Assembly: GCA_900754495.1 (NCBI GenBank)
Contig: CAAEDC010000038.1
Coordinates: forward strand, 1-8,168
Source: Eggerthellaceae bacterium
Lineage (GTDB): Bacteria; Actinomycetota; Coriobacteriia; Coriobacteriales; Eggerthellaceae
DNA length: 8,168 nt
Direction of reading: 5' to 3'
The position numbers and the translations under genes are program-made. Position 1 is the stretch's first letter, and each line of letters starts with the position of its first letter. Under the pieces are notes generated by a model. That model did no database searches, was not told the DNA's origin, and saw only the letters and a list, made by a program, of their open reading frames with translations. This document shows positions 1 through 5,809 of the stretch, one piece after another.

Positions 1-1509
1 CTGCTCGAGCGGGCCGTGCTCGCCGTCGCCGTTGATGGGAGCCAGGTTCCACGTGGACGGGATGATGATCTGGTAACCGGTGATCTTGCCGTCCTTGACC
101 TCTTCGCTGTGGTAGAGGGCGCCGCGCGGAGCCTCCCAGAAGCCCGTGCCCTTGCCGGAGATCTGCGACGGAGCGCGGAAGTACTCGCTGTCGCCGCTCT
201 TGACGGCCTCGATGAGCTCGTCGACCCACTCGCGCATGAGACCGGCGATGTAGAGGGTCTCGATCTGGCGGATGGCCGTGCGGCCGAGCGTGGACTGGGC
301 GACGCTGAAGTCGCCGGGTGCGCCGAGCGTCTCCAGCAGGCCGTCGACCTGGTCGACGATGAAGGGCACGCCGCGGACGTATGCGGAGAGCAGACGGGCC
401 ATGGAACCGGCCTCCATCGGCTTTCCGTCGTAAGCGGGGCACTTCACCCAGGAGTAGCGGTCCTCGACGTTGTACTCGGTGAACTCGGGCTCGGTGGTGA
501 AGTACGGGGACGTGTAGGTGTCCTCGCCCTTGTACCAGGAGTGGCCGACGTACTCGGTGATGAGGTTCTCCTGGACGTCGGAGACGTTCAGGTTCTCATC
601 GAGGACGCCCATGGGCATGTAGCGGTTCTTCATCTGCTCGATGTAGTCGCCGCCGAAGCCCTCGGCGCGCTCGAACACGCCCCAGGCGATGTAGCGGCCG
701 CAGCCCTTGCCGAAGTTGAACGCCTCGCTGTAGTACGGAGCCAGCGCCAGCGTATCGGGGATCATGGTCGCCTCGACCCAGTTGTAGATCTCGTCGCACA
801 GCGCCTTCAGGTCGTCCAGCTTCTGCTGGGTGGGCACGAAGGAGGTGCCGCCGGGGATCAGGGTCATGACGTGCGGCATCTTGCCGCCGAGCAGGGCAGC
901 CACCTCGGAGGCCTTGGCCTGCATCTTCAGCGCCTCGAGGTAGTGGGCGGTGCAGATCAGGTCGAGCTCGGGGGGCAGCTTGTAGGCGGTGCCGTCGTCG
1001 GCGTCGAACCAGTTGCCCGAGAAAATGGACAGCTGGCCGTTGGCGGCGAAGGCGGCCAGGCGCTCCTTGAGGGCCACGAAGTCGGAGTTCATGGACGTGC
1101 CGGCGGCCTGGGCCAGATCGTAGGCGTCGGCCGGGTCGGCGGTGAGCGCGTTCAGGGGGTTGACGTAGTCCAGCGCAGCGAGGTTGTAGAACCACAGGAT
1201 GTTGCTGTGCAGGAACTGCGCGCCCTCGATGAGGTTGCGGATGATGCGCGCGTTGTTCGGAATGGTGATGCCGTAGGCCTTCTCAGCGGCGATGGAGGAG
1301 GCATGCGCGTGGGAAACCGGGCAGACGCCGCAGATGCGCTGCACGATCTGCGCAGCGTCCTCGGGCGTGCGGTTCTCCACGACAAGCTCCATGCCGCGGA
1401 AGCAGCCGCCGGACACCCATGCATCCGTCACGACGCCGTTCTGAACCTCCATCTCGACGCGCAGATGACCCTCGATGCGGGTGATCGGGTCGATGACTGA
1501 ACGAGTCAT
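1..1509 (-). CDS. hyaB: [NiFe] hydrogenase large subunit, partial (C-terminus beyond left edge)
   Basis: Catalytic subunit of a membrane-bound [NiFe] uptake hydrogenase; it carries the Ni-Fe(CN)2CO site that splits H2. The frame is open for 503 codons from ATG 1509 to the window edge. The N-terminus has the family IDPITRIEGH segment (residues 6-15). The first nickel motif RICGVCPVSH gives ligands Cys60 and Cys63 with His67. Further family blocks are YSWVKCPAYDGKPME, the STLGRTAIRQIE segment and GTGFWEAPRGALYH. The C-terminal DPCxxC..H nickel motif and the maturation cleavage site are missing only because the window ends. A GGGAGG Shine-Dalgarno (1519-1524) lies 9 nt before the ATG. The start is 6 bp after the small-subunit stop, so the two are co-transcribed. 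There is no signal peptide, as expected for a subunit exported by riding on the Tat signal of its partner. The symbol follows generic hya naming; the Coriobacteria-type (group 1i) placement is inferred. Confidence 0.96.
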   Translation of the reverse strand, partial: MTRSVIDPITRIEGHLRVEMEVQNGVVTDAWVSGGCFRGMELVVENRTPEDAAQIVQRICGVCPVSHAHASSIAAEKAYGITIPNNARIIRNLIEGAQFLHSNILWFYNLAALDYVNPLNALTADPADAYDLAQAAGTSMNSDFVALKERLAAFAANGQLSIFSGNWFDADDGTAYKLPPELDLICTAHYLEALKMQAKASEVAALLGGKMPHVMTLIPGGTSFVPTQQKLDDLKALCDEIYNWVEATMIPDTLALAPYYSEAFNFGKGCGRYIAWGVFERAEGFGGDYIEQMKNRYMPMGVLDENLNVSDVQENLITEYVGHSWYKGEDTYTSPYFTTEPEFTEYNVEDRYSWVKCPAYDGKPMEAGSMARLLSAYVRGVPFIVDQVDGLLETLGAPGDFSVAQSTLGRTAIRQIETLYIAGLMREWVDELIEAVKSGDSEYFRAPSQISGKGTGFWEAPRGALYHSEEVKDGKITGYQIIIPSTWNLAPINGDGEHGPLEQ

Positions 1510-1515
1510 GCGGGC

Positions 1516-2799
1516 TTACCTCCCTTCTTCGTTGTCGGATTCGACGGCCTTGGCGGAGGCGGTGCCGGCGTTCTCCTTGGCCAGCTGCTTGTTCTCCTCG
1601 GTCGTCAGGTCGTATTTGCCGATGGAAGCCTCGGGGTGCTTGGCATCCCAGGCGCGGACGGGCTCGAAGTCGGCGCCGCCGTCCATACGGCCGGAGATCT
1701 TCATGCCGAAGCCGTGCACGACGAGCGCGGCGGCCAGCAGGCCCGTGATGCCCAGGGCGATCGTGCCGGGCTGGATCATCCAGTCGCCGATCAGCAGGTC
1801 GCGATGACGCTTGAAGAACGGCGTGTTGACCTCGACCCAGTTGTCGCCGGGATCGTTGGGGTTGGCCTCGCAGCAGCCGATGCAGGGGGCGCCGGCCTGG
1901 ACGCACCAGCTGCGGCGGTTGTTCCACAGCGTGACGCCGCAGGTGGACTTGGTCTGCGGACCGCGGCAGCCCACCGGATACAGGCAGTAGCCCTTGGCCT
2001 CCTCCTCGGAGCCGAACTCGTAGACGAACTCGCCGTTCTCGAAGTGGCCGCGACGCTCGCAGTTATCGTGGATCGTCTGGTCGAAGATCAGGGCGGGCTT
2101 GTTGTCCGGAGTCAGCTTGGGCAGCTGGTTCATCATGACGACGTCGACCAGCACGGCCATCAGCCACTCGGGGTTGGCCGGGCAGCCGGGGACGTTGACG
2201 ACCGGCACGTCGATGCCGACCTTCTGCAGATACTGCTGGACGCCCAGCGCGCCAGCGGAGTTGGGGTTGGCACCCATCCAGCCGCCGTTGACCGCGCAAG
2301 AACCCAGCGCCACGACGGCGTTGGCATTCGCGGCGGCCTCGACCAGATGCTCCGTGCCGGGCATGTCGGCCACGCGCAGCGCCTGGCCTCCCCAGCCCTC
2401 CAGCACGGCACCCTCGTAGATGAGGATGTAGTTGCCGGCCTCGATCGTCTGCGCCTTGGCCTCCTCCATGGAGTGGCCGGCGGCGGCGGACAGGGTCTCG
2501 GAGTAGTTCAGGGAGATCATCTCCAGAACCACCGTGGCCGGATCAGGCGTCTCCACCTGGGCGAAGGACTCCGTGCAGCCCGTGCAGGAAGCACCCTCGA
2601 TCCAGATGACCGGATACAGATTGCCCCTCGTTGCACCGATCACGGATTCCTCGAGCGCCTGCGCCACACGCGGAGCAGCGAGCTCGCCCAGCCCGGCTGC
2701 GACGGCGATAGCGCCGCAGAGTTTCATGAAGCTGCGACGCGTTACGCCACGCGCCTCGAGCATGCCCTGAAACTCAGTAGCCATGGCTTCAGTTCCCAT
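1516..2799 (-). CDS. hyaA: [NiFe] hydrogenase small subunit, Tat-exported, membrane-anchored
   Basis: Electron-transfer subunit of the hydrogenase, 427 aa. A Tat signal opens the protein: twin-arginine RRSFMK at 21-26, hydrophobic stretch 28-48. The mature part has proximal-cluster cysteines C72, C75 (in CTGC), C168 and C206. The distal cluster is H244, C247, C272 and C278, and the medial region has C287, C306 and C309. The residue that is Pro in most homologues (WPV) is Cys299 (WCV), so the medial cluster could be [4Fe-4S]. The two extra proximal cysteines of O2-tolerant enzymes are absent. A membrane helix at about 345-363 anchors the complex and is followed by a 60-residue hydrophilic tail, longer than I would expect. 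Start: AGGAGG at 2807-2812 is 7 nt before ATG 2799; a GTG at 2805 in the same frame is only 1 nt from it and is unlikely. The large subunit follows after 6 bp. The electron acceptor (cytochrome b or quinone-reductase-type subunit) is not in the window. Confidence 0.96.
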   Translation of the reverse strand: MGTEAMATEFQGMLEARGVTRRSFMKLCGAIAVAAGLGELAAPRVAQALEESVIGATRGNLYPVIWIEGASCTGCTESFAQVETPDPATVVLEMISLNYSETLSAAAGHSMEEAKAQTIEAGNYILIYEGAVLEGWGGQALRVADMPGTEHLVEAAANANAVVALGSCAVNGGWMGANPNSAGALGVQQYLQKVGIDVPVVNVPGCPANPEWLMAVLVDVVMMNQLPKLTPDNKPALIFDQTIHDNCERRGHFENGEFVYEFGSEEEAKGYCLYPVGCRGPQTKSTCGVTLWNNRRSWCVQAGAPCIGCCEANPNDPGDNWVEVNTPFFKRHRDLLIGDWMIQPGTIALGITGLLAAALVVHGFGMKISGRMDGGADFEPVRAWDAKHPEASIGKYDLTTEENKQLAKENAGTASAKAVESDNEEGR

Positions 2800-2806
2800 G
2801 CGCACA

Positions 2807-2812
2807 CCTCCT
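2807..2812 (-). promoter_or_regulatory. Shine-Dalgarno of the hydrogenase small subunit
   Basis: Minus-strand AGGAGG. Its 7-nt spacing to ATG 2799 decides for that start over the in-frame GTG two codons earlier and over the ATG at 2784, which would be 22 nt away. Confidence 0.8.
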
Positions 2813-2843
2813 CTTGGTGTCCTCGTCTTGTACGCTTCGAATC

Positions 2844-2872
2844 ATTATCCACATAACGAGCACGAATTTAAG
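2844..2872 (-). promoter_or_regulatory. Candidate sigma70-type promoter for the hydrogenase genes
   Basis: Minus-strand GATAAT (2844-2849, 5 of 6 matches to the -10 consensus) has a weak CTTAAA (2867-2872, 3 of 6) 17 nt upstream. Transcription would start near 2837 and give a leader of about 38 nt. A competing candidate further up is TTGTTA (2940-2945) with TAACAT (2918-2923) at 16-nt spacing. Neither is strong, so the assignment is tentative. Confidence 0.3.
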
Positions 2873-2919
2873 AGGAGTGCATCAAAAAGTCCCCACATCT
2901 CCGCCAGTGGCGCGAAAAT

Positions 2920-2944
2920 GTTACGAACCTGTTTTTTGGTAACA
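2920..2944. promoter_or_regulatory. Operator-like inverted repeat upstream of the hydrogenase
   Basis: TGTTAC at 2920-2925 and GTAACA at 2939-2944 are perfect 6-bp inverted arms with a 13-bp AT-containing spacer. They coincide with a possible minus-strand -35/-10 pair (TTGTTA 2940-2945, TAACAT 2918-2923). The symmetry and position would suit a dimeric repressor or activator of hydrogenase expression. It does not match the FNR consensus TTGAT-N4-ATCAA. No regulator is identifiable from the window. Confidence 0.35.
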
Positions 2945-3045
2945 ACATGGGACGATGCGCTCGACGCGGAGGCGTTCGGATCCGCGCGCGGAGCTGCGCA
3001 CGAAGCCCTGAAACGCCCTCCCCCATCAGGCTTGGACGGCGCGGC

Positions 3046-3060
3046 GGGCTGCCGCAGCCC
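3046..3060. repeat. Perfect 15-bp palindrome with one central base
   Basis: GGGCTGC (3046-3052) and GCAGCCC (3054-3060) are exact inverted copies around one C. No T-run follows on either strand, so it is not an intrinsic terminator. In a GC-rich genome a palindrome this size may be chance, but it lies in the same regulatory gap as the larger palindrome at 3109-3131. Confidence 0.35.
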
Positions 3061-3108
3061 CGCGCGATTCATCGAGTCGAAACAATGCTCGGATACCATC
3101 GTTGGATA

Positions 3109-3131
3109 CCGCATCCGGCCGCCGGATGCGG
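3109..3131. promoter_or_regulatory. 23-bp palindrome upstream of pheA promoter, candidate operator
   Basis: CCGCATCCGGC (3109-3119) and GCCGGATGCGG (3121-3131) are perfect 11-bp inverted arms around a single C. The site ends about 50 bp before the TATAAT box of the prephenate dehydratase gene, an activator-like or upstream-repressor position. Two direct copies of GGATACC (3091-3097 and 3104-3110) run into its left arm, which suggests repeated binding units. What binds here is unknown. Confidence 0.5.
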
Positions 3132-3160
3132 GACGCGGCCGAATGCGCGAAGGTTTTACG

Positions 3161-3188
3161 TTTCCCCGCGCCACCGCGTCCCTATAAT
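3161..3188 (+). promoter_or_regulatory. Promoter of the prephenate dehydratase gene
   Basis: A perfect TATAAT (3183-3188) stands out in GC-rich surroundings. The best -35 at normal spacing is the weak TTTCCC (3161-3166, 3 of 6, 16-nt spacer). A transcript starting near 3195 would have a leader of about 60 nt. The poor -35 suggests dependence on an activator, possibly acting at the palindrome at 3109-3131. Confidence 0.6.
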
Positions 3189-3255
3189 AGAAGAGTTGCG
3201 GCAAACGCGTCTTGCGAAGCGTTCGCCGCCCCCTCGAATCGCGAAAGGAACCCCC

Positions 3256-4107
3256 ATGGCATCCAAGGCTACGGCACTCGCCTTCCTCGGCCCGGTCGGC
3301 ACGTACTCCGACGAGGCGGCACGCGCGTTCGCGGCGCGCCTGGGGATCGACAACCCGACATTCATCGAGTGCTCGTCGTTCGACGAGGTGTTCGACTGCG
3401 TCGATCGGGGCAAGTGCGAATACGGCGTCGTCGCCAAGGAGAACGCCCTGGAGGGCCCGGTCACGGCGACCCTCGACAACTTCGCGTTCAAAAGCTCGGC
3501 CGTCATCCTGGGCGAGGAGGTCGTCGACATCCACCACTGCCTGGTGACGCACCCCGACGCCAAGATCGAGGACATCACGACCGTCGCCTCGCACGCGCAG
3601 GGTCTCGCGCAATGCCGCCGCTTCCTCGCCGAGAAGCTGCCTGGCCGCGCGTCGATCATCACCTCGTCCACCGCGGAGAGCGCGCGCCTTGCCGCCAGCG
3701 ACCCGCACGTCGCCGGCATCGCCAACGAGCTTGCCGCCGAGACCCACGGCGCCGTGGTGCGCGAGCGCGACATCGAGGACCATTTCGGCAACCAGACCCT
3801 CTTCGCCCTGATCGGACGCCAGGGCCACGAACCGGTCTTCACCGGCGACCGCTACAAGACAACCCTGGCGCTGTTCCTGCAGCAGGACCGCGCCGGCACC
3901 CTGAACATGATCCTGTCCGAGTTCGCCTACGCCGGCATCAACCTGTCGTTGATCCAGTCGCGCCCCACCAAGCAATCGCTCGGCGATTACATGTTCTTCA
4001 TCGAGTTCGAGCAGTCCGTCAACGAGCTCCCCGTCCAAACCGCCCTCAACTGCCTGCGCCTGAAGCTGCGCGAAGTCAAGATCCTCGGCTGCTACCCGGT
4101 GCTGTAG
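3256..4107 (+). CDS. pheA: Prephenate dehydratase with C-terminal ACT domain
   Basis: A 283-aa cytoplasmic enzyme expected to convert prephenate to phenylpyruvate in phenylalanine synthesis, with no fused chorismate mutase. The catalytic domain spans about 6-185: FLGPVGTYSDEAA (10-22), KENALEGPVTATLDNF (61-76) and NQTLF (179-183). The ACT domain spans about 200-283, with AGTL (213-216) and QSRP (234-237) in the places of the GALV and ESRP phenylalanine-binding motifs; this predicts feedback control. Several hallmark residues differ: the usual PIEN-S/T reads AKEN-A, and the catalytic-loop TRF reads TLF (Thr181 and Phe183 kept, Arg replaced by Leu182). Start: ATG 3256 has AAAGGA at 3244-3249 and lies after the promoter. 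The same frame is open far upstream, but that stretch contains the promoter and has no homology-like sequence. It is monocistronic and convergent with mntP. Confidence 0.9.
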   Translation: MASKATALAFLGPVGTYSDEAARAFAARLGIDNPTFIECSSFDEVFDCVDRGKCEYGVVAKENALEGPVTATLDNFAFKSSAVILGEEVVDIHHCLVTHPDAKIEDITTVASHAQGLAQCRRFLAEKLPGRASIITSSTAESARLAASDPHVAGIANELAAETHGAVVRERDIEDHFGNQTLFALIGRQGHEPVFTGDRYKTTLALFLQQDRAGTLNMILSEFAYAGINLSLIQSRPTKQSLGDYMFFIEFEQSVNELPVQTALNCLRLKLREVKILGCYPVL

Positions 4108-4108
4108 G

Positions 4109-4184
4109 GGACGCCCGTCCTGCGGAATCGGAACAGGCTCTTCGATTCGATATCGCGCTTTCCTGGCTCGAACCATAGTTCAAG
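4109..4184. repeat. Cluster of small hairpins after pheA stop
   Basis: Three short inverted repeats follow the pheA stop: GGAC/GTCC (4109-4112, 4117-4120), GAATCG/CGATTC (4125-4130, 4143-4148), and CTCGAAC/GTTCAAG (4167-4173, 4178-4184, loop CATA, one mismatch that becomes a G-T pair on the minus strand). None has a U-run. They adjoin the larger element starting at 4184 and may form one structured 3' region with it. Confidence 0.4.
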
Positions 4185-4293
4185 AGGTCGGATCAGGGGC
4201 TCGCGCGCAGTATGCGCAGCCCTTTGAACGCGATCGGAGATCGCGTTAGTCAAGGCGAGCACCTGTTTGAGCACGTGCCCCTGATCCGACCTC
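4184..4293. repeat. 110-bp structured element with perfect 17-bp terminal inverted repeats
   Basis: GAGGTCGGATCAGGGGC (4184-4200) is exactly inverted at 4277-4293. The 76-bp interior contains further hairpins: GCGCA-GTA-TGCGC (4205-4217) and AACGCGATC-GGA-GATCGCGTT (4227-4247). It also has a repeated GAGCAC (4257-4262, 4270-4275). The fold would be a long closing stem around a multi-branch interior, on either strand. It lies between the convergent pheA and mntP genes, where a bidirectional transcription end is expected, but no T-run flanks either side. Alternatives are a miniature inverted-repeat element (I see no target-site duplication) or a structured RNA. It does not fit a tRNA cloverleaf. 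Confidence 0.6.
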
Positions 4294-4315
4294 CCCGAAC
4301 GAGTCGCGGCAAGAA

Positions 4316-4897
4316 TCAAATCGCGATGATCCCCAGATGCTCGAGCAGGATCTTCAATCCGATGAGGATCAGCACGATGCCGCCGACGATGGTCGCCGGC
4401 TTCTCGAAGCGCGCGCCGAACTGGTGCCCCACCGCGACGCCGACGAGCGACAGCGCGAACGTGATGACGCCGATGAGCGAGATGGCCGGCACGATATCGA
4501 CCTGGAGGAACGCGAAGCTGACGCCGACCGCGAGCGCGTCGATGCTCGTCGCGATGGCGAGCATGAGGATCTCCTTGAGGTCGAGCCTCGCCGCCTCGCC
4601 TGCGACGGGCTCATCGCCGTCCTCCTCGTGGAACGCATCGTAGAGCATCTTGCCGCCGATGAACGCGAGCAGGGCGAACGCGATCCAGTGGTCGACGGGC
4701 TCGATGTAGGATTGGAACCCGCTGCCAAGCGCCCAGCCCGCAAGCGGCATCAGCGCCTGGAACCCTCCGAAGAACAGCGCGATGACGAGCGCCTGCCCCA
4801 TGTCAAGGCGCTTCATCCCCAAGCCCTTGCAGACCGACACCGCGAACGCGTCCATGGACAGGCCGACCGCGATGAGCGCCAGTTCAACTATCCCCAC
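4316..4897 (-). CDS. mntP: Manganese efflux pump MntP
   Basis: A 193-aa inner-membrane protein of the MntP (DUF204) family that exports Mn2+; E. coli MntP has about 188 aa. Six hydrophobic segments form two homologous halves, each with a membrane aspartate in the family motif: SMDAFAVSVCKG (Asp16) and SIDALAVGVSFAF (Asp120). A short acidic loop lies at about 90-97. Start: GTG 4897, chosen because GGAGG (4905-4909) is 7 nt upstream and the protein begins directly at the first membrane helix, as in the family. The gap to the upstream glycosylase stop is 13 bp, so it is the last gene of the minus-strand block. I see no yybP-ykoY-type Mn riboswitch or separate promoter before it, so expression probably depends on the upstream genes. 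Confidence 0.93.
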   Translation of the reverse strand: MGIVELALIAVGLSMDAFAVSVCKGLGMKRLDMGQALVIALFFGGFQALMPLAGWALGSGFQSYIEPVDHWIAFALLAFIGGKMLYDAFHEEDGDEPVAGEAARLDLKEILMLAIATSIDALAVGVSFAFLQVDIVPAISLIGVITFALSLVGVAVGHQFGARFEKPATIVGGIVLILIGLKILLEHLGIIAI

Positions 4898-4910
4898 AAT
4901 CCCCCCTCCA

Positions 4911-5741
4911 TCAGGATACGAGCAGCTCGCCGACGCGCTTGAAGAAGCCCTCGGAGGCGAGGTCGTCGATGATCGAGGCGATCTCCTCGTCGCCGACGCC
5001 GTCGCGTCCCGCACGGCGCTCGGTCTCATTGAGCAGCGCGCCGGCCTCCGCCGCGTCGATGCCCTCGGGGCCCGCCGCCAGCACGATGCGTACGAGCTCG
5101 GCGCGCTTCTGGCGCCGCGAGCCCTCGAAGGAGCTCTGGCGCGTATGGTGCGCACTGCGCCGCGAAGGGTTGGGCAGCGTCGCCTTGAGGTGCGCGCCGT
5201 AATCGAGCAGGGCGTAGTACCAGTCCCTGACGCCATCGGCAGGACACGCGAGCTCGACCAGCGGGATGAGCGCCGCGTCCTTGACGCCCTCCTCGCCGGG
5301 GAACAGCTCGTGGAGGAACACGGTGCGCACGTTGGTCTCGAGGTAGAGCGCGGGGCGGTCGAGAGCGAACGCGACGACGCCCGCAGCCGTGGCGGGTCCG
5401 ATGCCAGGGAGCTTCACGAGATCGTCGGCGGTTTGGGGAAGCCGTCCGCCATGCTCGGCCGCGCAGATGTCGGCGCAGCGCTTGAGCGCGAGCGCGCGCC
5501 GGTTGTAGCCGAGCCCCTGCCACTGCTCGAGCACGTCGGAGGTGCCCGCCGCGGCGAGCGCGTCAATCGTCGGGAAGAGCGCGAGGAAACGCGGCCAGTA
5601 GTCGAGCACGCGCTTGACCTGGGTTTGCTGCAGCATCACTTCGGAGACGAGCACGGCGTAGGGATCCTCGATGTAGCGCCAGGGCAGATCGCGGCGACGG
5701 AGCCTCCCCTGCTCCCGGATGCGCTCCCGGAACGCGTCCAA
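4911..5741 (-). CDS. HhH-GPD DNA glycosylase, MutY/endonuclease III-like, lacking the Fe-S cluster
   Basis: A 276-aa base-excision-repair glycosylase. The N-terminal half matches MutY: RDLPWR (17-22), DPYAVLVSEVMLQQTQV (26-42, Glu34 at the MutY catalytic Glu) and the helix-hairpin-helix LPGIGPATAAG (111-121). The EndoIII catalytic Lys position is Ala, as expected for a monofunctional enzyme. At the essential Asp position the sequence is YLETNVRTV, with Glu135. The four cluster cysteines that end MutY/EndoIII cores are absent; instead there is a basic NPSRRSAHHTRQSSFEGSRR segment (191-210). Residues about 214-276 look like a winged helix. I recall this subtype in other anaerobes, some mislabelled HesB. 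Start: TTG 5741 follows GGAGG by 10 nt and typical codon use begins there. GTG 5804, just after the rrf2 stop, would add 21 residues coded by a hairpin with atypical codons. The substrate is not certain. Confidence 0.85.
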   Translation of the reverse strand: MDAFRERIREQGRLRRRDLPWRYIEDPYAVLVSEVMLQQTQVKRVLDYWPRFLALFPTIDALAAAGTSDVLEQWQGLGYNRRALALKRCADICAAEHGGRLPQTADDLVKLPGIGPATAAGVVAFALDRPALYLETNVRTVFLHELFPGEEGVKDAALIPLVELACPADGVRDWYYALLDYGAHLKATLPNPSRRSAHHTRQSSFEGSRRQKRAELVRIVLAAGPEGIDAAEAGALLNETERRAGRDGVGDEEIASIIDDLASEGFFKRVGELLVS

Positions 5742-5780
5742 AGAAAGGACGCCCTCCGGCCATGCCGAAGGACGTCCTTT
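5739..5780 (-). terminator. Intrinsic-terminator-like hairpin that also covers the glycosylase ribosome-binding site
   Basis: On the minus strand, AAAGGACGTCCTTCGG (5780-5765) pairs with CCGGAGGGCGTCCTTT (5759-5744) across a 5-nt loop. That is 16 pairs including two G-U pairs; on the plus strand the same positions are A-C mismatches, so the structure is tuned for the minus strand. CTTT follows, giving a broken U-tract UUUCUUU. It begins 29 nt after the rrf2 stop. The GGAGG assigned to the TTG start at 5741 lies inside the 3' arm, so the hairpin could act as a terminator, an attenuator or a translation block. Confidence 0.6.
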
Positions 5781-5809
5781 TGCGCGAGAATCGGATTGCG
5801 CCACCGCGC

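Larger units (their letters stand above)
2800..3255. other. Divergent intergenic region, no gene
   Basis: 456 bp separate the divergently transcribed hydrogenase and prephenate dehydratase starts. Open frames crossing it have no recognisable domain and no good ribosome-binding site. The part at about 2820-2950 is clearly more AT-rich than the flanks, as expected for promoters. Three inverted repeats lie inside (2920-2944, 3046-3060, 3109-3131). I see no tRNA, small RNA with an intrinsic terminator, or insertion sequence. Confidence 0.7.

Noticed and set aside
16..1500. Long plus-strand open frame of 494 codons opposite the hydrogenase large subunit
   Set aside because: It is antisense to a clearly homologous gene, and GC-rich codon bias opens such frames; no domain or ribosome-binding site.
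2877..2890. FNR/CRP-type box near the hydrogenase (minus-strand TTGATG)
   Set aside because: Only one half-site is present; there is no ATCAA partner at the right spacing.
2947..3255. Upstream in-frame extension of the prephenate dehydratase
   Set aside because: It contains the TATAAT promoter and a 23-bp palindrome, and the translated extension is Arg/Pro-rich without homology; ATG 3256 has its own ribosome-binding site.
4184..4293. tRNA gene
   Set aside because: The closing stem is 17 bp and the inner stems have 3-nt loops; no anticodon loop of seven or T-arm consensus is present.
4092..4319. 75-codon minus-strand open frame across the convergent gap
   Set aside because: It overlaps the pheA end and the inverted-repeat element, and has no convincing ribosome-binding site or recognisable domain.
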